A DNA stretch of 64,000 bases from Kibdelosporangium philippinense (GCF_021390435.2 NZ_JAJVCN010000003.1:558001-622000), one strand, 5' to 3'; positions 7,606 to 16,741 are shown, numbered from the stretch's first letter. Program-made: numbers and translations. Notes: generated by a model not told the origin, from the letters alone.

Positions 7606-9159
7606 TTAGGGCCAGGGGACCTGGGTTGACCTGTAGTAGTTCACGCCCATGGCCGTCCACCGGGGTCCTTGGGCGCTGAGGCGCTGGCGGAACTGGTCCC
7701 AGTTGTGCTTGGCCCATGGCGACCACCCGACTTCGGCGATCGCGGGCAGCCGGGGGAAGGCCATGAATTCGATGTCCTGGCGGGTCACGATGGTCTCCGA
7801 CCACAGTGGAGCCTCGACGCCCCGTACCGCGGACTCGCCGACCCCGCTCAAATAAGCCCCGGGATTCCAGTCGTACGCGGTCCGGACCTCGATGTACCCG
7901 GCCCACGTCAGCCCGAGCCGGGTGCTGGAGTTGTACTTCATGTCCAGGTACGCCTTGTTGGCAGGAGACATCAGAATCTTGTTGCCCCTGGCCGCCGCGT
8001 CCCGCACCGCGGTGTTGGACGTCGTCGTGCCCCAGAACTGCGGGACGACCCCGACCGGAGGGTTGACCTTCGCAACTTCGTGCCACCCCATGGTCTGCTT
8101 GCCGTACTTCGAAACGATAGGCAGCACCTTGTTCATGAACGTCCGATAGTCGGCATCCGAAGTGGACTGAGCCTCGTCCCCGCCGATGTGAATGAACGGC
8201 CCAGGGGTCAACGCAGCCAGCTCGCGAATCACATCGTCGATGAACCGGTACGTAACCTCCTTCGGCACGCAGAACGAACTGAACCCGACGCTCGTCCCGG
8301 TGTACAACGGCGGAGCGGTGTTGTTGCAGTTCAACTCGGCATACGAGGCCAACGCGGCATTCGTGTGCCCCGGCATGTCAATCTCCGGAATCACCGTGAT
8401 GTGCCGAGCGGCAGCGTAAGCGACGATGTCGCTGTACTGAGCCTTCGTGTAGTACCCGCCAGGCCCGCCACCAACCTGAGTGCTGCCACCATAAGTAGCC
8501 AACCGAGGCCAGCTGTCGATCTGAATCCGCCAACCCTGATCATCCGACAAGTGCAGATGCAAGTAGTTGATCTTATACAGAGCGATCTCGTCAATATACC
8601 GCTTGACAACGTCCGGCGAGAAGAAATGCCTTGCCACATCAAGCATCGCACCCCGGTGCCCGAACCGGGGATAGTCAAGGATGCGAGCCCCCGGCACCGG
8701 CCACGGTCCAGTTTGGACGCTGGAAGCCTCCACCTTCGCCGGAAGCAACTGCCGCAAGGTCTGCGTACCCGCGAACAACCCGGCCGCTGTAAGAGCCTTG
8801 ATCGTCACGCCGGACGCGGCCACATCGAGCTGATAACCCTGTTGCCCCACCTGCGGATCAGCCCCGGACAACTGAAGCGAGATCCCATCCCCGGTCCCTT
8901 GCGAGACCGGCAAGGCAAACCCAGTCGACCGTCGCAGCGTCGCAGCAAGCAGGTTCGCTACGTCAGTCGCGCCCGCAGCCGCGCGGATTGCCGTGCTGGA
9001 CGTGATGTTGTAAGTCACGTTCGCCACGGACTGCACGGAGACTGGCACGGGAACGACGCTGTCGATCGGAGCGGGCGCGGCCTGTGCCTGACTGGCGGCC
9101 AGCGTCGATGACGCCACGAGTGTCAGCGCGGTCAGGATGCAGCCGAAGGTTCTGCGCAT
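7606..9159 (-). CDS. Secreted beta-N-acetylhexosaminidase (GH20)
   Basis: 517 residues. A Sec signal peptide ends near ASQAQA-AP (about residue 28). A GH20b-type N-domain (about 35-155) precedes the TIM barrel. The catalytic Asp328-Glu329 pair lies in HIGGDEAQ, and HLHLSDDQGWRI and PEIDMPGHTNAAL are family hallmarks. These enzymes release terminal GlcNAc from chitobiose or glycoconjugates by substrate-assisted catalysis through the N-acetyl group. A DasR-like site lies 67-82 bp upstream of the start; hexosaminidases are classical DasR targets in streptomycetes. The GH15 gene lies just upstream in the same direction, with a 51-bp gap that can hold its own promoter. Confidence 0.93.
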   Translation of the reverse strand: MRRTFGCILTALTLVASSTLAASQAQAAPAPIDSVVPVPVSVQSVANVTYNITSSTAIRAAAGATDVANLLAATLRRSTGFALPVSQGTGDGISLQLSGADPQVGQQGYQLDVAASGVTIKALTAAGLFAGTQTLRQLLPAKVEASSVQTGPWPVPGARILDYPRFGHRGAMLDVARHFFSPDVVKRYIDEIALYKINYLHLHLSDDQGWRIQIDSWPRLATYGGSTQVGGGPGGYYTKAQYSDIVAYAAARHITVIPEIDMPGHTNAALASYAELNCNNTAPPLYTGTSVGFSSFCVPKEVTYRFIDDVIRELAALTPGPFIHIGGDEAQSTSDADYRTFMNKVLPIVSKYGKQTMGWHEVAKVNPPVGVVPQFWGTTTSNTAVRDAAARGNKILMSPANKAYLDMKYNSSTRLGLTWAGYIEVRTAYDWNPGAYLSGVGESAVRGVEAPLWSETIVTRQDIEFMAFPRLPAIAEVGWSPWAKHNWDQFRQRLSAQGPRWTAMGVNYYRSTQVPWP

Positions 9160-9210
9160 GGTGAAGTCCCCTCCTGGCAGGGCGGCGGCGACTCACCCAA
9201 TGTGAGGTTC

Positions 9211-12200
9211 TCACCTACTCCCTGTCAAGGTCTGGACCACTGCTTTGACAACCACAGGTCCACGCGTTGAGTCGAGAATCGCGGCCTGATCGGCGCCGGG
9301 TGGCGTGATCACGTCGAGCGCCTTGGGCACGGACGTCGGCGCCACAGCACAGATCGGGCTCGTCCCGCCAGGCGCGCACACGCCGAACGCGTACTGCTCC
9401 GGAGCCGCCGCGAATCTGCGCGCCCGGTCAGGGCTGTCACCTTCCTGACCTGTCAGAACCACGGCGTAGGACGTCGGATTACCCAAGGCAGACTTCGGCA
9501 CGTTGATCGTGATGAACCGTGCGGTCTCGCTGGCCTGCACCGATGCGTCACCCAGCGGGACACCGTTGGCGTCCACGAAGACCGGCTCGGCGAATCCCTG
9601 AACCTCGATCATCCGGTTCCATGGATCGACCGAGTAGTTACGCGACGGGTACGCCGCCTTCGTCGAAGTCGCTGGCACGGCCGGATCGCGCGCGTAGATC
9701 GTGAGCAGCTGCGCACCAAGTGGCGACCCGAAAGTCGGGGTCAGGTTACGCAGTTTCGTCCGCAGAATGATCCGCGAACCGCTCTCGATCACCTGGAACT
9801 GCTGGATGTCAAAGGCGCCAGCATTGAAGTCGCCCGCGGTTGGATAGGCGTACGTACCCGGCCCGTTGTCGTCGTGGTCTGGGTCGGTGACGTTCAGCAA
9901 AACCGTTCCCGACACGAAGTCCGAGCCGACGCGGCGCTGCGCGTAACCCGTGTTGCGGCCTTCGCTCGCAGCCGCTGTGATCACGTTTGTACCCAGCTGA
10001 GCAGGCAATTCAGCGTTAAAGGTGCCGTTCGACCGGGTTGTGACGACCGTGGTCGCGCCCCCGGCATCGGTTGCTGTGGCGGAGATGTCGATCCTGGAGC
10101 CAGCAGGCGCCGTTCCTGTCACGGTCACCGTCGGCGTGGAGACCAAATCGGGCGCCTGCAACGAGATCGGGATGTTCGTGGGCGGGCCGTGGTCGATGTA
10201 TCGCGCCCGGACCTCGGCCGGTTGTTCGACCAGACGTCCGGCCGCGATGCTCTGCGTCAACCGAACCGCTTGAGCTTGGGCCCAGGTCAGCGGGGACGCC
10301 GAGCCCACGGACTCGCCAGTCTTGAGACCAATGCTCGCCGTGGTCGGATCACTGCCGTACGGTGACTTCGGGACCGGCGGGTTCTCCCAGATCTGCTCAG
10401 GAATCATGCCAACGCCAGAAGCCTGAGAACGCATGGCCTCGAGAAGCTTGCGCGCGCCACGCTTGTCACCGGTCTGAATCAGGTGCTCGGCACGCTCCCC
10501 CGCGAGCACCGGCCACAGGTGCCCGCTGCCAACATTCCCTGTGGGCCAAGGCTTTCCAGTTGGCGCGCAGGCCGTCGCATCCGGCTCGTAGCAGTCGCCG
10601 TAGCCGTCCTCGCTGCCTGGGAGCGATGTCCCGTAGCGATACCAGCCAGGACCGTTCGGCGTTTGACGTTTGATGGTCTGGTCAACGCGTTCCAACGATC
10701 GCGCGACCTCAGGATCGTCTGCGGGAAGAATGCCCAGCCTAGGAAGTTCGAGGAAGCCAGCGTCCACAACGGACCGTTGGTCGACACTGATCGACCCGTT
10801 GCCAAGGTTGTACTGGATCGGCGCACTCGGGTCGCCGGTCTTGGACAGCCGGATGAAGTGCTCGCCGACCACAGTCCACCCCTTGACGCTGCGCTGGAAA
10901 TGGTCAGCCGTCGCGAAATAGACCCGCGCGCGCTGCTGGTCATTGTTGCGACTGGCAATCACCCCGGCCCCGGCAAGACCCGCGATTTCCGCGGCAATGG
11001 TCGACGGCGAATAGCCGCTTTGCTCCTCCCACCGCTCCGAGCCGAACGACGGTCCATGTGCCACAACGAAATCCGCGGCAGCGCGAATCTTGGGATAGAG
11101 GCGGCGATCCCGGTCGAACCCGGCCTGCAACGCCATCAGGATCGGGTACGCGGTCTCATCGAGCTGATCGCCACCGGAGTCCGGCGCTTTCTTGCCGTTG
11201 ACCATGGAGTTACGCGGGAACCGACCATCCGGCTGCTGTTGCCGGCTGAACAGCCAGGTCACGGTGGCACGCGCGGTGTCCCGGTCGCCCGCGGCCATCA
11301 GACCCGTGAAGCTTTCATAGAGATCACGCGCGAAGATCTCGCGGTACGAACCGAAATACACCGGTTTACCGTCGGGCAGATCGCCCGCGCTGACCGCGTG
11401 CCCCCACGGACTGCCAAGAGATGCGACGATCGCGCCAGGGAATGTCTTGTCCTCACTGGCTTTCAGGACATTGATCGAAACCCAGTCGTCGGTGGGCTTG
11501 AGTTTCCTGTTGTAATCCCGCCAGCCCTGCGTGTACCGGTCGTAAGTCCGATGCCACGGCGTATCCAAGCTTTCCGCCGCGATCTCCCTGGCGTAGTTGG
11601 CGCTTTGCGCGTAGCTGAGTGCGAGAACGCGCTCGTGCCCATCAATCTGGGCGGTTTGCACGACGTTTCCGTTGGGCGCACTGGGATTCGGCTTGATCGC
11701 GCGATCCTTGTCCAGCTGTACCAGCCCATCGGTCGCCGTACCGACATACCCACTGTTCACCGCCTTGAAGGGCCTGTCAGCAGCGAGGACACCATGCAAC
11801 GGCACCCCGTAGTCGCGGTTCGGCGCGTTAGTCACGGTGTTCAAATCGCTGCTGACCAACGCGTTCTGGTCCGCCGAGGCGCTGTCCGCGCCACCGTTCA
11901 GCGGACCACCACCGCCGTTGCCGTTGATACTCGCGTCGTAACGCACGTACAGCTTCAAATTCCGTGGCCCGTGCAGGTTCGCCTTGATGAGCACAGAGTT
12001 ACGGGCCGGGTCGGTGATGAACTCCGTCGTCAGCCGGTAGTTGCGCGCCCTGGACTGCACCTGGCACGCCATCCCGGTCTGATCCGCGCTGACGGTGTAG
12101 GTCATGTCGCGACTCTGCAGGTCGGTGAACGTGCGCCCGTCGGTGACGATGAACTGCAGCGTCTCCACGTTGGTGTTGTCGATCGTCGGCGCGTACACGT

Positions 12201-12387
12201 CGGAAAGGACGCCGTCCGCGACCGTGAACCACACTTTGCTGCTGGTATTGCGCGCCGTACCGACGCAGTCCTTGCGGGCGAGGCCGAAGTGGGACACCGC
12301 CCCCGGCCCGCCCTGCTGTGCCTGGGCGACCGGACTGACGAACATCACGCTCAGTAGCAGAATCAGCACCAAAACGTACCGTCGCAT
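9211..12387 (-). CDS. Secreted GH15 glucoamylase/glucodextranase-like protein, multidomain
   Basis: About 1058 residues from ATG 12387 (MRRYVLVLILLLSVMFVSP, signal peptide ending near AQAQ). Order: a glucodextranase-type beta-sandwich N-domain (about 30-290), an (alpha/alpha)6 barrel of GH15 type (about 300-700) with the acidic motif ERWEEQSGYSPST and SYREIFARDLYESF, a bacterial Ig-like segment rich in TVTVTGTAP (about 730-830), and a C-terminal glucodextranase-type domain (about 840-1050). The family removes glucose from non-reducing ends of alpha-glucans or dextran. It is encoded directly before the GH20 gene, so the two may serve one polymer-degrading programme. Confidence 0.88.
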   Translation of the reverse strand: MRRYVLVLILLLSVMFVSPVAQAQQGGPGAVSHFGLARKDCVGTARNTSSKVWFTVADGVLSDVYAPTIDNTNVETLQFIVTDGRTFTDLQSRDMTYTVSADQTGMACQVQSRARNYRLTTEFITDPARNSVLIKANLHGPRNLKLYVRYDASINGNGGGGPLNGGADSASADQNALVSSDLNTVTNAPNRDYGVPLHGVLAADRPFKAVNSGYVGTATDGLVQLDKDRAIKPNPSAPNGNVVQTAQIDGHERVLALSYAQSANYAREIAAESLDTPWHRTYDRYTQGWRDYNRKLKPTDDWVSINVLKASEDKTFPGAIVASLGSPWGHAVSAGDLPDGKPVYFGSYREIFARDLYESFTGLMAAGDRDTARATVTWLFSRQQQPDGRFPRNSMVNGKKAPDSGGDQLDETAYPILMALQAGFDRDRRLYPKIRAAADFVVAHGPSFGSERWEEQSGYSPSTIAAEIAGLAGAGVIASRNNDQQRARVYFATADHFQRSVKGWTVVGEHFIRLSKTGDPSAPIQYNLGNGSISVDQRSVVDAGFLELPRLGILPADDPEVARSLERVDQTIKRQTPNGPGWYRYGTSLPGSEDGYGDCYEPDATACAPTGKPWPTGNVGSGHLWPVLAGERAEHLIQTGDKRGARKLLEAMRSQASGVGMIPEQIWENPPVPKSPYGSDPTTASIGLKTGESVGSASPLTWAQAQAVRLTQSIAAGRLVEQPAEVRARYIDHGPPTNIPISLQAPDLVSTPTVTVTGTAPAGSRIDISATATDAGGATTVVTTRSNGTFNAELPAQLGTNVITAAASEGRNTGYAQRRVGSDFVSGTVLLNVTDPDHDDNGPGTYAYPTAGDFNAGAFDIQQFQVIESGSRIILRTKLRNLTPTFGSPLGAQLLTIYARDPAVPATSTKAAYPSRNYSVDPWNRMIEVQGFAEPVFVDANGVPLGDASVQASETARFITINVPKSALGNPTSYAVVLTGQEGDSPDRARRFAAAPEQYAFGVCAPGGTSPICAVAPTSVPKALDVITPPGADQAAILDSTRGPVVVKAVVQTLTGSR
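9226..9241. promoter_or_regulatory. DasR-like (dre) site upstream of the GH20 gene
   Basis: CAAGGTCTGGACCACT matches the dre consensus ACTGGTCTAGACCACT at 12 of 16 positions, including GGTCT and GACCACT. It lies within the 3' end of the GH15 gene, 67-82 bp from the GH20 ATG. A short inverted repeat GTGAG-GTT-CTCAC at 9202-9214 lies closer to the start. Confidence 0.5.
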
Positions 12388-12537
12388 GTCCGGATCACAC
12401 CACCCCCGGCCAGCCCGCGACACCGCCAGATCGGGTGACGTGAAATACCCGATGGAACCGAACTGATCACCGTTATGTCTGACCCTCCGGGAGCGTCCGG
12501 TACGGTCCCTGGCGGGTGATCAAGCTATGGGGGCGGA

Positions 12538-12852
12538 GTGCCTGACTACACAGTGGACCTGAACGGTCTTGACGCGCTTGGCAAGAACCTGGATCGCTGC
12601 GGAGAGAACCTCGACGGCGCGCTGAAGTCGATGGAGGACGTCGGCCCGGACACGCTCGGCAACGACGATCTCGACGACGCGTGTGAGGAGTTCCGCGAAG
12701 ACTGGGAATACGGCCTTTCCGAGATCCGCAAGATCGTCAAGGGCATCAAGGAGAACCTCGACGCGAGCAAGCAGAACTACGCGGAGCTGGAAAACGCTCT
12801 GTCGAACGCGTTCTCGACCATGCGTGACAAGATCGGCGGCGGTGCGCAGTGA
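12538..12852 (+). CDS. ESX/WXG100-like small protein, first gene of a five-gene operon
   Basis: 104 residues from GTG 12538, preceded by GGGGGCGGA. It is acidic and helical with two long heptad-like helices; the N-terminus is MPDYTVDLNGLDALGKNLDRC. Size, helical content and position before a larger protein with an AWTG motif fit a type VII secretion (ESX) partner. No exact WXG is seen in this one. It overlaps the next gene by GTGA, so the pair is probably translated together. Confidence 0.65.
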   Translation: MPDYTVDLNGLDALGKNLDRCGENLDGALKSMEDVGPDTLGNDDLDDACEEFREDWEYGLSEIRKIVKGIKENLDASKQNYAELENALSNAFSTMRDKIGGGAQ

Positions 12853-14051
12853 GCGGTGACTGGTCCGGCCTCGGCTTCGACCCGGCGCCCGGCAACCTGG
12901 GTTCGGCGCAGGCACTCGTCGATCAGCTGACGAACACGTCGAAGTACCTCAGGGAAACCCACGACGTCCTGATGTCGGTGAAGAACCAGCAGGACGCGTG
13001 GACCGGCGAGGCGTCGAAAGCGTTCGGCGAGAAGCTCGGCGAACTGCCGTCACACCTGGACAACGCGCACACCTCGTTGACCAAAGCCAGCGGCCTGCTC
13101 ACCGAGTGGAAAGGCAAGCTGGACGGCTACCAGAAAACCGCGAAAGACCTGGAAGCACGGGCAAAGCAGGCCAAGGGCAAGGTCGCGTCGGCCGACCAGG
13201 CGTACGCGCAATCCCGCGGCAACCCCGACCTCGGCCTGGCAGGCAAGGTCTTCGGCACCGACGCGGAACTGCAGGCAGCCCAAGGCCGCTACAACGCGGC
13301 GAAATCGCAGCTGGACCAGGCGTCCAACGACGCCGAAGCCGCACGGGACGCCCTCGACGACCTGATCAAACAGGCCAAGGACCTGCAGGACAGGCACGAG
13401 GACGAAGCCGAGCGGATCGCGGACCTGATCGAGACCGCAGGCGAGGACTACTCGCCGGACGAAGGCTTCTTCGAGGCGATCGGCAACTGGCTCGAGCGCA
13501 ACGCCGAACTGATCGGCCAGATCGCCGACATCGCCGGTGTCGTGTCGGCCATCGCTGGCGCGCTGGCGTTCATCCCGGTCCTCGCCCCGATCATGGCGCC
13601 GATCGCCCTGGTCGCTGGCGGTATCGCGCTGCTCGGCCACACCGGCGCGATGATCGGCAAAGGCGAGTACGGCATGGACGACTGGGTCAATGTCGTCGGC
13701 GATTTCGCGGGTGTGATCCCAGGTGTCGGCGCCGCGATCAAGGGGGTCGGCCTCGCCGCCGACGCGGCACCCATCCTCGGCAAGGCTGGTGCCGTTGTGA
13801 CGGGTGCGGACGCGATGGGTCAGGTGGCGTCGCAGCCTGCGAGGCTGTTCCAGATGGCTTCGGAAGGCTTGATGGGCGGCTTGCCAAGCGCGATGGCTGA
13901 CAACGTGGCGAAAGCGATGCAGTCCTCGATCAACCTCACTGCCCAGGTACCCACGGTGGTTGAGTGGGCCACGCCTGGCGAGACCGAGAAGGACCGCAAG
14001 TCCGCAGCGGGCTGGCTGGCCGGCGTCGCCAACGTTTTCCAGGTTCGCTGA
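12849..14051 (+). CDS. WXG-type putative type VII secretion substrate with membrane hairpin
   Basis: 400 residues. The N-terminal helical region holds the AWTG turn (about residue 53), typical of WXG proteins. A long coiled coil follows (about 90-190, rich in A/K/D/Q), then a hydrophobic stretch at about 215-275 (IADIAGVVSAIAGALAFIPV and beyond), then a Gly/Ala-rich tail with another hydrophobic helix near 290-330. This layout resembles Actinobacterial ESX effectors or large WXG proteins. There is no recognised toxin domain at the C-terminus. The GTG start overlaps the previous stop. Confidence 0.6.
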   Translation: MSGDWSGLGFDPAPGNLGSAQALVDQLTNTSKYLRETHDVLMSVKNQQDAWTGEASKAFGEKLGELPSHLDNAHTSLTKASGLLTEWKGKLDGYQKTAKDLEARAKQAKGKVASADQAYAQSRGNPDLGLAGKVFGTDAELQAAQGRYNAAKSQLDQASNDAEAARDALDDLIKQAKDLQDRHEDEAERIADLIETAGEDYSPDEGFFEAIGNWLERNAELIGQIADIAGVVSAIAGALAFIPVLAPIMAPIALVAGGIALLGHTGAMIGKGEYGMDDWVNVVGDFAGVIPGVGAAIKGVGLAADAAPILGKAGAVVTGADAMGQVASQPARLFQMASEGLMGGLPSAMADNVAKAMQSSINLTAQVPTVVEWATPGETEKDRKSAAGWLAGVANVFQVR

Positions 14052-14082
14052 CCAGACGTTTCCCACGGGAGGTGACGAGACA

Positions 14083-14751
14083 TTGACGACAGTCGAGCAA
14101 GCAGGCACGGGCGAGCTGTGGGCCAGTGTGCCTGAACAGTTCACGCCGATCGACTTGGCCGAGGACTTCGAGACTCGGGTCCTGCGAACCATCCGGCAGG
14201 CCGAGTATGCCCTGCCCGGCAGCACTCCTGAGCAACGTATGCACTTGGCATTGGCGCAGGAAGCCATGATCGGCAAGATGCTCGAACAAGGTGTGCGCTA
14301 CGCGGCGACGTGCGTGGCGAAGACCGAGGACGAGCGGCCGTCGCTGACCATGGCGAACCTGACGGTCACCTTCCAGGCAGCCGAGCTGACCGGGCTCGAC
14401 CCCCTCGGCGCCATCGCCAACGGCCTGAAGACCAAGAACCCCAAGGCAAAGCAGGAGATCGGCTATCTCAACCTGCCGGTTGGACGGACTTTGGCCATCG
14501 CCGATGAGGTCAAGTTCACGCCTCCGACCAGCGCGTTCGGGGTGCCTTCGGACCGGGAGCACGTCGTCAGACAGGCGTCCGCGGTCATCCCGCACCCGCA
14601 CGGCACCCGGATCGTGATCATCGGGATGTCCACGGAATTCCTGACCGAGTGGACGCTGTACACCGAGATGTTCCGGGCGATCCTTGAGACGGTGTCCTTC
14701 GAGCCGCCAAGGAAGCCGTCGTCGATCGCGTCCCGGCTCGGCGGGTTCTGA
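14083..14751 (+). CDS. Conserved hypothetical soluble protein in the ESX-like operon
   Basis: 222 residues from TTG 14083. The start is fixed by GGGAGGTGA at 14067-14075, 7 nt before the TTG; the frame is open upstream but would overlap the previous gene. No membrane segment. The middle holds SLTMANLTVTFQAAELTG and the C-terminal half has HPHGTRIVIIGMSTEF, a beta-strand pattern. I do not recognise the family. The position between a WXG protein and two small membrane proteins suggests a chaperone or immunity role, but this is a guess. Confidence 0.6.
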   Translation: MTTVEQAGTGELWASVPEQFTPIDLAEDFETRVLRTIRQAEYALPGSTPEQRMHLALAQEAMIGKMLEQGVRYAATCVAKTEDERPSLTMANLTVTFQAAELTGLDPLGAIANGLKTKNPKAKQEIGYLNLPVGRTLAIADEVKFTPPTSAFGVPSDREHVVRQASAVIPHPHGTRIVIIGMSTEFLTEWTLYTEMFRAILETVSFEPPRKPSSIASRLGGF

Positions 14752-14756
14752 CACCC

Positions 14757-15062
14757 ATGACGAACCTGATACTGAGCCTGATCCTCGCGGCCATTCCCAC
14801 GACCTTCCTCATCCTACGGCTCCGATACCGGCGGCAGACGGTGTTGCAGGCCGCCGAGGAAGTGCAGGTCCAGCTGCGGCGCAGGGAACCGAGTGACCCT
14901 GAGTCCGCTTTGATCCGCCCGCTCCGGGTGTATCCGCTGAGCGAGGACATGATCAAGGACCTGGTGTGGGTGTACGGCTACCGGTTCGTCGATGACACCC
15001 TGCGGGACACGCAGCGCTACCTGAGGTTCGCCGTGCCTCCGGAGGAGGGCAAGCGTGGCTGA
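14757..15062 (+). CDS. Small single-pass membrane protein, ESX-like operon
   Basis: 101 residues. One N-terminal membrane helix (LILSLILAAIPTTFLIL) is followed by a basic stretch and a soluble tail ending in YGYRFVDDTLRDTQRYLRF. It overlaps the next gene by 8 bp, and both share the layout of one helix plus a small cytoplasmic domain with a Tyr/Phe-rich region. Function unknown. Confidence 0.65.
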   Translation: MTNLILSLILAAIPTTFLILRLRYRRQTVLQAAEEVQVQLRRREPSDPESALIRPLRVYPLSEDMIKDLVWVYGYRFVDDTLRDTQRYLRFAVPPEEGKRG

Positions 15063-15366
15063 GCTGCTGCGGATCCTGCCGATCGTGTTCATGGTCTGGA
15101 CACTCGTACTCGTCGTGTACCTGTCGTTCTCGGAGATGTTCCGTGCACCTCGGTTCGTCCGCAAGGCACGGGCCAAGCGCGCGGGCAAGCGGCTCGCCGC
15201 CGAGCTGAGTGCGTCCGCCGGGCCGACCGACTTGGTCGTGTACTGGGACAGGTACCGGCATCTGAGCAAGTTCGAGATCTTCGCAGCCGTCGAACAAGCC
15301 GGGTTCCTGTTCGTCGACCAAGAATTGAACGAACACGGCTGGGCACTGAACTTCACAAAGGCCTAG
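15055..15366 (+). CDS. Small single-pass membrane protein, last gene of the ESX-like operon
   Basis: 103 residues from GTG 15055. One N-terminal membrane helix (LPIVFMVWTLVLVVYLSF), a Lys/Arg-rich juxtamembrane region, then about 50 soluble residues with the pattern YRHLSKFEIFAAVEQAGFLF. It resembles its upstream neighbour in design. It ends 1 bp before the convergent stop of the next gene. Confidence 0.65.
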   Translation: MAELLRILPIVFMVWTLVLVVYLSFSEMFRAPRFVRKARAKRAGKRLAAELSASAGPTDLVVYWDRYRHLSKFEIFAAVEQAGFLFVDQELNEHGWALNFTKA

Positions 15367-15367
15367 T

Positions 15368-15643
15368 TCACGAGATCTGCCGGACTGCGCCGTTGTGCTC
15401 ATAGCTCACGGCGTATCCGTCGCCGAGCTCGACCGCCAGCCGTTTGGCCAGCGCTTCACCCCGCTCGGCGAACTGCTGCTCGGCCTGGAGCGTCTCGAAC
15501 CCGTCCCCGTCGTAGATACCCGCCCATTCCCACAGCTCGGCGGCCAGTGTGTCCGAGATGGGCAGCTCGTACGCCGACACCGGGCCGCCACCGGCCAGCC
15601 ATACCGGGCCGCTCTCGTCGGCCATCACTTTGATCGACTTCAC
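15368..15643 (-). CDS. Small hypothetical protein
   Basis: 91 residues from GTG 15643. No signal peptide or membrane segment. It has a Trp-containing acidic centre (LAAELWEWAGIYDGDGFE) and a helical C-terminal half with ERGEALAKRLAVELG. Family not recognised; similar short proteins occur beside ESX operons in Pseudonocardiaceae, which is only suggestive. Confidence 0.55.
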   Translation of the reverse strand: MKSIKVMADESGPVWLAGGGPVSAYELPISDTLAAELWEWAGIYDGDGFETLQAEQQFAERGEALAKRLAVELGDGYAVSYEHNGAVRQIS

Positions 15644-15740
15644 GTGCCCACCTTCTCAGGCGATGCAAGCAATGCAAGTCAGGCATGTCCACGGTGACTC
15701 CGGGCACAGCGGGAACAAACTAGCCATATTGTCCCTTGAA

Positions 15741-15765
15741 TGAGACAAAGTGTTATTGTGTCTCA
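15741..15765. promoter_or_regulatory. Operator-like inverted repeat before the quinone oxidoreductase gene
   Basis: TGAGACA (15741-15747) and TGTCTCA (15759-15765) are perfect 7-bp arms 11 bp apart, with further symmetric bases inside. It lies 23-47 bp before the GTG at 15788, where a repressor would block transcription. No regulator gene is adjacent. Confidence 0.5.
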
Positions 15766-15787
15766 CGACCACAAGGAGGCGTTCGAC

Positions 15788-16741
15788 GTGCGGGCTGTGC
15801 AGATCACCGAGTTCGGTGGACCGGAGGTTCTCAAGGTCGCCGAGGTGCCCGACCCCGTTGCGGGCGAGAACGAGCTGCTCATCGAGGTCGACAGGGCCGG
15901 TGTGAACTACGCCGACACCCACCAGGTCGAGGACTCGTATCTCTCGTCCCCCGCGCTGCCGCTGATCCCCGGTGCCGAGGTGGTCGGCAGGACCGCCGAG
16001 GGCAGGCGGGTCGCGGCCATGATCGGGCACGGCGGTTACGCCGAGAAGGCCGTGGTCAACAAGTACATGGCGTACGACGTCCCCGACGGTGTCGACGATG
16101 TCTCCGCGGTTGCCTTGCTGGTGCAGGGAATGACCGCGTGGTTCCTGCTCAAGAAGACCACGCACTTCCAGCCAGGTGAGTCCATTGTGGTGCATGCCGC
16201 GGCCGGTGGCGTCGGCTCGCTTGCCGTTCAGCTTGCCAAGTCCATGGGCGCTGGCCGGATCATCGCGACCGCGAGCACGCAGGAAAAGCGCGATCTCGCC
16301 GTGCAACTGGGCGCGGATGTCGCCCTCGACCCCGCGAGCCCCAATCTCGACAAGGCGATCATCGAGGCGAACGGCGGCAAGCGGGTTGACGTGGTCCTTG
16401 AGATGACTGGCGGCCGGGTCACCGACGAGAGCCTGAAGTCGTTGGCGCCCTTCGGCAGGCTCGCGTTCTACGGTATGGCCAGCCGCGAGGAGCCCAAGCC
16501 GATCAGCCTTCCCGCGCTGATGTCGCACTCCGCCACGGTCAGCGGTTTCTGGCTGGCACACGCTTTCGGCAACCCGCCACTGCTGCAGCAGGCGTTCGCC
16601 GAGCTGGCCGCGGAGGTCACGGCGGGCAAGCTCAAGGTCATCAGCGGCGGCGACTACGCGATGTCCGAGGTCCAGCAGGCGCACGAGGACCTGCGCGCCC
16701 GCCGCACCACCGGCAAACTGGTGATCAACCCAGGCAAGTAA
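15788..16741 (+). CDS. Zinc-independent MDR oxidoreductase (NADPH:quinone reductase type)
   Basis: 317 residues. GTG 15788 is chosen because AAGGAGG lies at 15773-15779, 8 nt before it; the frame stays open further upstream into the inverted repeat. GroES-like N-domain (AVQITEFGGPEVLKVAEVP) then a Rossmann domain with VVHAAAGGVGSLAVQLAK, the NADPH motif of the QOR subfamily. The Cys/His zinc ligands of alcohol dehydrogenases are absent. Such enzymes reduce quinones or enones using NADPH. Confidence 0.9.
   Translation: MRAVQITEFGGPEVLKVAEVPDPVAGENELLIEVDRAGVNYADTHQVEDSYLSSPALPLIPGAEVVGRTAEGRRVAAMIGHGGYAEKAVVNKYMAYDVPDGVDDVSAVALLVQGMTAWFLLKKTTHFQPGESIVVHAAAGGVGSLAVQLAKSMGAGRIIATASTQEKRDLAVQLGADVALDPASPNLDKAIIEANGGKRVDVVLEMTGGRVTDESLKSLAPFGRLAFYGMASREEPKPISLPALMSHSATVSGFWLAHAFGNPPLLQQAFAELAAEVTAGKLKVISGGDYAMSEVQQAHEDLRARRTTGKLVINPGK

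Noticed and set aside
10483..12357. 624-codon frame opposite the GH15 gene
   Set aside because: High-GC shadow frame; the GH15 gene on the other strand explains the region.
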